Shown here one piece after another: positions 56,399 through 64,000 of a stretch of DNA of 64,000 nucleotides. Within the stretch, counting starts at the first letter, position 1. Each line of letters begins with the position of its first letter. The stretch spans positions 27,271,445 through 27,335,444 of the forward strand of contig CM033107.1 of NCBI GenBank assembly GCA_019321725.1, written 5' to 3'. Source of the DNA: Paulownia fortunei. Taxonomy: Eukaryota; Streptophyta; Magnoliopsida; Lamiales; Paulowniaceae. The notes under the pieces were generated by a model that worked only from the letters and a program-made list of their open reading frames with translations, ran no database searches and was not told where the DNA came from. The position numbers were made by a program, and so were the translations under genes.

Positions 56399-57379
56399 AC
56401 CGCAAACAAAGTAGAACGTGGAACGGTGGAAAGCAGCAGAGCAACTCAGCCACTCCGTTGAACAGTTTGAGGCCTAGTATGCGATGAAGTTCAGTTCAGT
56501 TCCAACTTCCATGTATTGAGTGACGCTAATATTTATCCAAATACGTTCACCATCGCAGGCGCACACGGCCGGCGGCATCTGTAGTGCTTTAAACTCGCTC
56601 GCCCTCGGCTTCAGATCTTGGGGATCTTCCCTTTTATTCTACAACAGTTCTTCAGATCACCATTGTCCAATCAATACTCTCATCTCTGCCATTGAAAGGT
56701 ATTATGTTTTTCAACCTAATCCTTACTTCTATAGCGAGCATCCCTTCTTTGTTTTTCTTCTTTAAGTAATTTCTATACTCTCAATTTTCAATTTCAGGAG
56801 TAAAGAAATCCACTTTCCATTGCAATTGAACTAGGGCTTTACTTCGCCTCCATTTCAATTTCAACTCAGACGCTTCCTATCTTTCCATCACTTGCTATCA
56901 TTTTCTGTTTCAGGTGAGTTTTTTTTCCCTTCCTCTCTGTCCGCGCTTTTGCCTGCTTTCCGTATGTAAATAATTTACTATTACGCAGTCATTTTTTAAC
57001 TACTTTGAGAGCTAATTTATCCATTTGCTTCGGTTGCTCATTCGTCATTGAAGTAAGTTTGCGGCTGATTTCTTTTCTGTTTATATTTCTCACCATTCCT
57101 TCAATATTAAAGTGATATGTTTTCATGGATATTTGGTGGCAAAGTATTCGTTCTTGCAGACTCAATAATGTGAACATTAAGTTTGAAAATTTTGGATGGA
57201 AATGTTTCCATTTTATTTCTTAGGCCCCAGTTCGGCACCATAAAACTATGTTTGTCTTCTATTTGTTTGCTTGTAGATTTTATTTTGCTTAAATTGGAAT
57301 ATTTGTAATTTGTATATTCCTGGCGCAGCTCAGACTTTTCTTTAGGGTGACTGTTCCTTTTCAAATATCCCTTTGAGAC
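56399..57379 (+). promoter_or_regulatory. Leader of the 246-aa gene, probably with 5' UTR intron(s)
   Basis: Between about 56400 and the start codon at 57380 there is moderately GC-rich sequence with plausible splice sites: a donor at 56698 (GAAAG then GTATTATG), acceptors at about 56798 (TTTCAATTTCAG) and 56913 (TTCTGTTTCAG), and another near 57330 (CTGGCGCAG). The exact leader structure cannot be fixed from sequence. Confidence 0.4.
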
Positions 57380-58120
57380 ATGGGCACTGAGGCATGTACC
57401 GACGAGTTAATGAACGAAGAAAATCTCTCTCGGAATTCCATTTCTGAACCCGAAGTATCTGACGAAAGCTGTGGCATTATGGAAGCAAAGAATGTCGTAG
57501 TGCTGTCTCAATCTTCTACACGGGCAGCGAATCGAAGACCTTCGATAGGGCCGCTAACTCCAGATTCCAACCGAGAGAATGGAGAACAAAACCATGATTT
57601 GTCATCCCCACTCACGGTGGTTTCTTCCCCTCCCAATTCTCATTGCTTCAATTCTACCAAGAGTAATCCTGCTACTTCTCCAGATGGAAACAGCTTAGAA
57701 ACCCCAAAAGAGACCTTATTTGATTCGTTTGCACCAGGTCCTGATAAGTTCATGCTTGCTCCTCACCACAGGAAATATAGGGAAGAATCATGGACCCATG
57801 TTAAGCGACGGCTCAACTTCATGTGTGAGACAAATTTGGTCAGAGATATTTGTCATGAATCAAACATAGAGACAATCTCTGATGAAGAGCATTTGTTTGA
57901 GATTGTCTACAGCACTATACTAGATGCTATTGTTTCAGAGCAGACCAAAGAACTTGTTGCCAAGTTTCCAACTCGGGATTCAGATTTAGACGGATTCAGG
58001 ACGCCTAAATCTGCACCTCACCTCAGTGGGGTTGCTGAAACATGTCCTGGAGCTCCAGTGAAGTCCACTAGTAAGTACAGAAACATTGACAAGGAAATAT
58101 GCAGAAAGCTTGAATTCTGA
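57380..58120 (+). CDS. Unrecognised plant protein, intron-free CDS (246 aa)
   Basis: Uninterrupted frame from MGTEACTDELMNEENLSRNS to RNIDKEICRKLEF. Composition and codon use look genuinely coding. Residues 1-115 are Ser/Pro/Asn-rich and likely disordered, with possible phosphorylation motifs (RRPSIGPLTPDS). The middle has DSFAPGPDKFMLAPHHRKY and then WTHVKRRLNF, a conserved-looking acidic/aromatic then basic block, followed by a helical stretch (EEHLFEIVYSTILDAIVSEQ). The tail repeats the theme (FRTPKSAPHLSGVAETCPGA, ending CRKLEF). No signal peptide, membrane span or known enzymatic motif is visible. The end pattern ARRL/RRLNF and CRKLEF may be short linear motifs. I do not recognise a function. 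The start is the first ATG after the leader, with a stop shortly upstream in frame. Confidence 0.8.
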   Translation: MGTEACTDELMNEENLSRNSISEPEVSDESCGIMEAKNVVVLSQSSTRAANRRPSIGPLTPDSNRENGEQNHDLSSPLTVVSSPPNSHCFNSTKSNPATSPDGNSLETPKETLFDSFAPGPDKFMLAPHHRKYREESWTHVKRRLNFMCETNLVRDICHESNIETISDEEHLFEIVYSTILDAIVSEQTKELVAKFPTRDSDLDGFRTPKSAPHLSGVAETCPGAPVKSTSKYRNIDKEICRKLEF

Positions 58121-58806
58121 CCACTGTCCTTGACAGGAAGTTGATGTAGTTTGAAAAGTAGCTCATATTTTCTTAGATTCATTTACTTGTGTTCTGATAC
58201 TTTTGTGGCATAGTAACAATATCATAGTGTGAGCACTGTTGTAAGATTGTTAATGGCATATTTATCTTTGGAACAGTTTACAGTTTTTTTCTCTACAAGT
58301 CTATGGTTTACTGGCATGTTTCTTGATAAATTTTTAATTCATCTAGATTTTGAGATTACTGTTACACACACACAGACTCGCACTCTCTCTTAGACATTTT
58401 GAAATGTATGGGGGAGTCCACTGCTCCTGGTGAAAATAAAGAATTGGAAATAAAGGTTTATGGGTAATGGCTTCTTTAGCCATTGCTGCCAAAGGAGGAT
58501 TCAAAGTCAACACTTTATTCTGTTGAGTGCTTGCACAGAAATTATAAAAAGCTTTGTAGTTGGAGTAAATGAAGGATAGCTATTTTCATTGTTTTCCAGT
58601 TGGTTTAAAACATCAGTAATTTTTGAATTACAACCAGTGGCTGAGAAACCAAGAAAAGGTTCTGAATATCTTATATAAAGTTGCAAAAGATTGCTCGTGT
58701 GGGGTTGGCATTTGTCTGTGTTGACATTTATTGCTGATACCATTCTTTGACTAAACAAGTGTGTATGTTGATATTTATTGCTTGTATCATTCTCCCCGAC
58801 CTATGG

Positions 58807-58856
58807 TACTTATGGAAGCGCAGCCATATCATACTTATGGAAGCGCAGCCATATCA
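58807..58856. repeat. 25-bp exact tandem duplication
   Basis: Two identical copies of a 25-base unit starting TACTTATGGAAGCGCAGCC, at 58807-58831 and 58832-58856. A looser duplicate pair (TGTTGA(C/T)ATTTATTGC) lies just to the left, at about 58719 and 58768. Confidence 0.95.
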
Positions 58857-59863
58857 TGCAACTATGCCTTAGTAAGGGTGCTTTATAGCTGTCAAAAGTA
58901 TAAGGAAATACAATTGTGCTTCCACTAACGACGAGTTATAGCTTTTGGTCTTGATTTTAACAATTGGTATAAGAATATAGTTAAGAGCAAAGTTATGGGT
59001 TTCATTATCCAAGGATGACATTTATTGTCAATATTATCTTTTAATTCGGTTGTGCTTCTGCTAACTATAAGTTTTAGTTTAGCAATAATTCTAACAGAAT
59101 CTATCAGTTGCATTGATAATGTGTAATACATAGAATAATCTACTTTCCGGGAGATGCCACTCTGCCGCATGCGTATGGAAGTTTTTGTTTTGGATCCTTG
59201 GATAATATTCTTATTGTAACTGAATCTATAGCCAACAAAAAGAAGGTGGCGTATCCTCTATTTCTTGTTTTGGATATGGATTTTACCAAAAGATAGTTCA
59301 TAAATACGGTGAAGTTGGTGAAATTAGGCCTATGAAATAACAATGTCAACCTGTTGTGTTCTTATTTTCAGTGGCATTTGATTCTTCATGTGCAGCGATT
59401 GCTGATGTTTGACTACTTCAACTACTGATTCTACAAAAAAATTGCTACTTGTGTGGCCTTCAGTTCATATTGCAAACGCTCCTGCGGGGCTGACAATAAT
59501 TTTTTTTTATCCCTACAGTTTATATATAAAATGAATAATAGATATGTTGCTATATAAATAAAGGAGGAGGTAATTACATTATTTTTGCCAAGGGCCTTTT
59601 CTCTATGCATGTTGGACTTTACCAAATCCACATAATAGTTTTCCAAAGCACGAGTACGAAATAAACGGAGAAAATTCTTTCTAAATAAATTTTAGAAAGG
59701 GGCGTTGCAAATTTCTGTGCACTGTGTCATCATTTCATGGAAAGAGGGGAACGTCTGCCTCTGGTTGAAATCAAACCTGAAGTAATCCAGCAACATGTGC
59801 ATAATTAGTCAGGTATAGGGAATTTGCTTAGTCTGGTTCCTCCACTTTCAAAGATTTTGTGTT

Positions 59864-60300
59864 GTGTCGCAATTTGTTTTGATGCTTGAAGTCTTGCCTA
59901 AGGATCTTGATATTGGGGTGTATGCAATTCTCATACGCATTGGGATTCTTGATGAGGCCTTCCATGAAGAATACTGGCCAGGGATTCGATCTGGTAGTTT
60001 CTTGGATTACGAGTGTAACTGGGCATGTTTAAGAGGGTGTCCAATGTGAGCCAGATGGCATGGAATAGTTGCAGATCATTGGGCTGGGATGAAACCTCGA
60101 TCTATGTTCATCTCACCTACCTGGCTATTTTTGGACTTTCCAGCTCGCGCTTGCCTGTGCCATGCCTGAAGCTGGCACAGTTCGGATTCTCGATGATGAT
60201 TGGGAGGTCAAGAGAAATATCTAATTGTAGTTGGAACACAGGAAAGGAGAACAAAGGCACGACGTCACCAACGGCCATAGAAACCATGGGTCGTTGATTT
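59864..60300 (+). other. Coding-like fragment, unidentified
   Basis: The frame at 59864-60049 encodes EVLPKDLDIGVYAILIRIGI and DEAFHEEYWPGIRSG, which looks like real protein, then stops. Adjacent segments in other frames (for example HGIVADHWAGMKPRSMFIS) look similar. It may be the shifted remains of a gene or an unrecognised mobile element. No family was recognised. Confidence 0.3.
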
Positions 60301-61150
60301 TTGATATGGTCAATGCCAAGATGAGGCAGGATATTTATTCTTCTGGACTACGCATAGTGTATCACTTTTCCATGATCTAGGCATTCATGATAAATAACAC
60401 TCCGTAGGAATTAAAGCTCTCCACGGTAAGGCCTCTTTAATAATCACATTTCAAGAAGACAAGAACATGAAAATATTGTTAAGACCTAAAAAACATGCTA
60501 GTATGACATTTGGATTTTGAGGCATGCAGGTTGCCAGATGATTCAACTAAACAAAATCAGAGAGAGTTCATATTTATAGTTGGGCCTACTGACAGAAGTG
60601 TAAATGAATATTTGTTAAGTGCATCTGAATTCCTAAGGTAGGTAGCTAGCGAGGATTCGCTTTCAACTAATTGATCGGAGGGTTCCTCTGATGATCAAAT
60701 AAAGTCACAGTAATAAACTTCCACTTGACTGAAAAAGAAAGACGAGATGCATAAACATGACTAGATCAGGATCTGCATCATGAATCCAAAAACCAAATAG
60801 GAGTTTATCAATATAAATCAAGCGTAATAGATTTGTTATAACCTCAGAACATTGAACAACTGATTCCATATATATATATATGTATGGATGTATGTATAAT
60901 AACGTACTACTCGCAGGCTAAAATGTGTAGTACATATTATGCGAATCCTTGTTGTCTAATCGGGTGCTGCTGCCTGACTTGATCTTTTTCATCCGTGTAC
61001 ATACAAAGTATGAAGGGAAATGAGTATTATGGAGTAGTAATTATTTAATTTGTTAGAAAGGGGTGGGATAGGTAGCTTGAAGATAGCCACAGAAGAGGCA
61101 GATATATGTATCTGATCTGAATAAATGGCTTGATCCTGAGCTTTTTGTTT

Positions 61151-61795
61151 TCATAACTTGGTCTTATAATGACATTTGGAGTCAGAAAGATTCCGACTGG
61201 CAAGATGGATACCCAGATCGCAACTGCAGTAGATGACGACGTGAATATTAAAAAAGAGTATGGGCACTTTCCCTGCTACTCTCATGTAAATCTGAAAAGG
61301 CACCGTTCCGGAGATGACGTCCGAATACAAAGTGGAGTTTGAGAAGAGGCGATCGGCCATTAAAACGAGGGTGATGTTCAAAGAGCGGGTGTCGCGGACG
61401 CCAATCTTGCCGGGGATGATGGGGACCTCGCCTACGTCTTCGTCACTGTACCTCAGGAAAGCAGTGCTGTTGGTGTACTTAAAGCCCACCATGTTGGGGT
61501 TCTTGATGGAGATGCTCATGTCAAGGGTGAAGTTCAACAGGACTGTTTGCCTAGCTGTGTCCAGGGAGAAATCCAGGTCGCCGAGTGCAACGGAATTGAC
61601 GGTCATCACAACACTTTTCACCTTGAATACTGTGAGCCCCAGAATTAGAAACAACAACCCCACAATGATCATCACTACCGTCACCCACAGGCATATGCAT
61701 CTTCTTGTGTTTTTTCTCCTGCGGCGTTGGGGAGAGACCATCAGCATGTGAATATCCTCTTGTCCGCTCTCTATTGATGATGACTCTACCTCCAT
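61151..61795 (-). CDS. LEA_2 / NDR1-HIN1-like single-span membrane protein (214 aa)
   Basis: Late-embryogenesis-abundant group 2 family protein, of the kind annotated as hydroxyproline-rich glycoprotein family; such proteins are membrane-anchored and linked to stress or defence. Single exon. I place the start at MEVESSSIESGQEDIHML (61795) and not at the first Met of the open frame (61855), because the longer start adds an atypical 20-residue extension. A basic RRRRKNTRR stretch precedes one membrane span (about residues 36-57, WVTVVMIIVGLLFLILGLTV), giving a cytosolic N-terminus. The LEA_2 domain follows, with LNFTLDMSISIKNPNMVGFK, YSDEDVGEVPIIPGKIG and the end SDSKCHYKTKL, and several N-glycosylation sequons (NFT, NST, NIT, NLS). 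No break was seen. The specific role is unknown. Confidence 0.9.
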   Translation of the reverse strand: MEVESSSIESGQEDIHMLMVSPQRRRRKNTRRCICLWVTVVMIIVGLLFLILGLTVFKVKSVVMTVNSVALGDLDFSLDTARQTVLLNFTLDMSISIKNPNMVGFKYTNSTAFLRYSDEDVGEVPIIPGKIGVRDTRSLNITLVLMADRLFSNSTLYSDVISGTVPFQIYMRVAGKVPILFFNIHVVIYCSCDLGIHLASRNLSDSKCHYKTKL

Positions 61796-62712
61796 TCCTA
61801 CAGTCCTTCGCGGGATGAATGAATGAATGAATGAAAGGTTTACTATGACATACATAATAATAGGGAATTAAGGTTGTGTTTGTAGTCTGAATTGGAGTTA
61901 GGTTTTCAATCTATAATAATAAATTTATTGAATTTATTTTGATAATTTTAAATATTTTTTAAATTATTGAGATGAATTTAAAATTATTTTATAATTATTC
62001 TATTGAATTTTTTATTTAAATTTAAATTATTTCATTCAAATAAAATATAAATAAATTGAGGCGGGTTTTAGTTTCTTTAACTGCTACGTACCAGTCAATC
62101 TGTGCGGGGCGCGTGTGTATATATAAATACACATGTCACCTTTGAAATTTGTAGTGAACACTGGTGGTCAGCAAACAGCACAAGAGCTACCTAGCTAGCT
62201 TGGAGGCAATTTGTAATTTACCTAATACTTGTTCCTCTTAATTTTCCACATTACAATCATCAATTTGTTTAGTTTTTCAATTTATATTCCTCGTTATAGA
62301 TTAACAATATGTCTATATAAAAAAATGAATATACATTAATGAAAAACGAAAATATATGGGTTGATGTAAATTTATATTATGTAATATAAAGTGAAATTTC
62401 AAATTGGAATAAAATTGAGAGTAGAAACCCACTTCTACTCTAATTAATTAAGCGGCCGACCTATATAAGGTACTAATTAGGGAGCAGAGTAAGTAAGAGA
62501 TTACTGCTGCTAAAAGTCCCAAGTCTTGAACACATTAAACATGGACGATGATGGAGACGTGCGGGGGCATTCATTAACAGGGCAACTGTACACTTACCCC
62601 CCACCCCACAACCCCAAACCCCAAAAATATGCAGGGGGGGTGGTTTACTATACTGTAAATAAGCAATACAACATAGGAGCACATAATGCAAATGAAATTA
62701 TTGAAATAACGA
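61796..62712. other. LEA_2 gene promoter side and AT-rich spacer
   Basis: Starts with the LEA_2 leader, which includes a GAAT repeat (61815-61836). An AT-rich block at 61920-62060 resembles the one near 30.2-30.5 kb. A GC-richer block begins at about 62560. No gene is supported. Confidence 0.45.
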
Positions 62713-63463
62713 AACAAACTCTCAGGCTCTCAGGCTGGAAACAAATGGACCTCTTCATCGCTAGCAGAGTCACCCTCCTCAAGTCCTCCCCGTCTACCAA
62801 ATGTCCACTTTCCTTCTCCCCCAAAACCTTTGTGAAAAAATGGATCGCACTCATGACTCATGAGAACCTTGATTTGGAATCCAAGCCAAAATAATAACTT
62901 CCTAGCTCTGAAAAAGTTGGGATAGCATCTGCACTCCTAAAAGCTCCGGAGGTTTGGGAATTAGAAATTAGTATTTGAACAAAGCTCTCGTTGGCAAATT
63001 TGCTTGGACCTTAAGCATTACCTCCAGTAAATTATGGCCCCAAAGCCTCAAATATCTCAAGAGGCAATAATTTCTTGGATCAAAACACTTAACCCAAATT
63101 CCTCTTCTTGGATCTCGAAAGACCTTCAAAAGCAAAAATTTGCTCTTCAAAGAAAGAAGCCTGTTTTCTGCTGCTCGACCCCGATAACCGCATATTGGAG
63201 GACCCATGGATTCCCACCTTGGAAAATTTCTCTCATCATCTCAATCCAAACCGTCCCTACCCCTGATCACACGGTCCACTACATCAAACAACTCATCGAC
63301 CCCACCTCCCTCTCATGGAATGTCACTCTTCTCAATGAACTCTTCCAACCCCATTCCTGACCACACCCTCCAAGAGGATTTCCTCACTTTTTCCACCATA
63401 GCCATGCACTTAAATTTGGAAAAACCGAAACTCCATCCTCCAAATCACTTGGAAAGTGATTAA
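62713..63463 (+). mobile_element. Decayed LINE (non-LTR retrotransposon) ORF2 fragment
   Basis: Relic of the C-terminal part of a plant L1-type ORF2, after the reverse transcriptase fingers. Read across frames, it gives in order a segment LSGWKQMDLFIASRVTLLKS (LINE consensus about W..LLS.AGR.TLIKS), then SFSPKTFVKKWIALM (LPK..C..ID..), then FLLLDPDNRILEDPWIPTLE (W.VG.G..I.IW.DPWIP) and LIDPTSLSWNVTLLNELF (LID...W....L..LF). Frameshifts and stops fall between these, and no EN, RT catalytic motif or poly(A) tail is seen. The element is truncated and inactive. Confidence 0.78.
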
Positions 63464-64000
63464 ACGTAATTTATCTGGCATCCAAATCTAATTACAATTG
63501 TATTCCTAAATAGATCGATTAACATTTTATAACACCCATGGAGGTGGGGGTGATGCCATGCTATAAATATTATTGCTTGCTTCATTTAGGTTAGTCATGC
63601 TACAATATCTATTACTTATTCCTATTATTATTATCGTAGTCATTTACATATTACATGTACCTACACGCACATATATAAATACGTGTCTATATCTGTCTTA
63701 GCAATGCTTGTGTGTGTCAAAATGAAAGGTTAAAAGGTCAAAAACTAGGATGGATGCAAATAATCTATTTCTAATGTGATGTTTAAAATATTTTTTATTC
63801 GTTAACAAAAATTTCAACTAAATATGTAAAATAAAAAAGTGATGCAAAATAATGAATATTTTTTAATATAATTTTATAAAATTGCATCAAATGTCCGAGG
63901 ACTTTTGGGACGGCCGGCTCAGATCGAACCTCATTCCAAATCTGTTCAACTCTAAAATATCGAAACCCAAGACAGTATGGACAAATCCATCTCGTTGGCG
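63464..64000. other. Right-edge spacer, nothing recognised
   Basis: AT-rich sequence without coding signal. The last 100 bases are GC-richer (GGGACGGCCGGCTCAGATCG), but are too short to classify. Confidence 0.4.

Larger units (their letters stand above)
58121..61150. other. Spacer with coding-like debris
   Basis: Includes the 3' UTR of the 246-aa gene, a 25-bp tandem duplication and, at 59864-60300, broken protein-like frames. A TA run lies near 60868-60882. No intact gene is supported. Confidence 0.45.

Noticed and set aside
61314..61751. 145-codon plus-strand frame
   Set aside because: Antisense shadow of the LEA_2 gene, which has clear family motifs on the minus strand.

Overview
The window reads as nuclear DNA of a flowering plant, most likely a eudicot. 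Genes are split by GT-AG introns, spacers are AT-rich and full of microsatellites, and the proteins are of plant type: an h-type thioredoxin with a Met-Gly-x-Cys start, an RPT3 proteasome ATPase, a DUF1191 membrane protein, an LEA_2 protein and a plant SPIN1/QKI-like KH protein. Species cannot be named from the sequence. No RNA gene, CRISPR array or intact transposon was seen.

Layout, left to right: a possible gene end at the left edge (minus); TRXH9-like thioredoxin (minus, 4 exons, 139 aa); UBE2D-class ubiquitin-conjugating enzyme (minus, 4 exons, 148 aa); a gene-poor 4.4 kb with a GC-rich island and a doubtful small gene; RPT3 (minus, 6 exons, 416 aa); a broken V-ATPase subunit E gene (plus); a broken SPIN1/QKI-like KH gene (minus); a tandem-repeat-rich stretch (31.3-33.6 kb); complex I MWFE subunit (plus, 2 exons, 67 aa); a DUF1191 gene carrying one frameshift (minus); a broken RING/transmembrane (RNFT-like) gene (plus); an intact 400-aa coiled-coil protein (minus, 6 exons); a 5 kb AT-rich spacer; an unrecognised intron-free 246-aa CDS (plus); an LEA_2 gene (minus); and a decayed LINE fragment near the right edge.

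The genes do not form a pathway, although E2 and RPT3 both serve the ubiquitin-proteasome system. The most notable feature is the pattern of decay. Three multi-exon genes keep their introns and exon order but carry start-codon loss, premature stops, small indels or splice-site damage, while seven neighbouring genes (about 1,630 codons) show no break. Clean neighbours make base-calling error an unlikely general explanation. Unprocessed pseudogenes scattered among intact single genes are what gene loss after whole-genome or segmental duplication leaves behind. From memory, the order TRXH9, UBC, KH, MWFE, DUF1191 and VHA-E resembles a stretch of Arabidopsis chromosome 3 (about At3g08560 to At3g08710), with insertions and rearrangement; this was not checked here.
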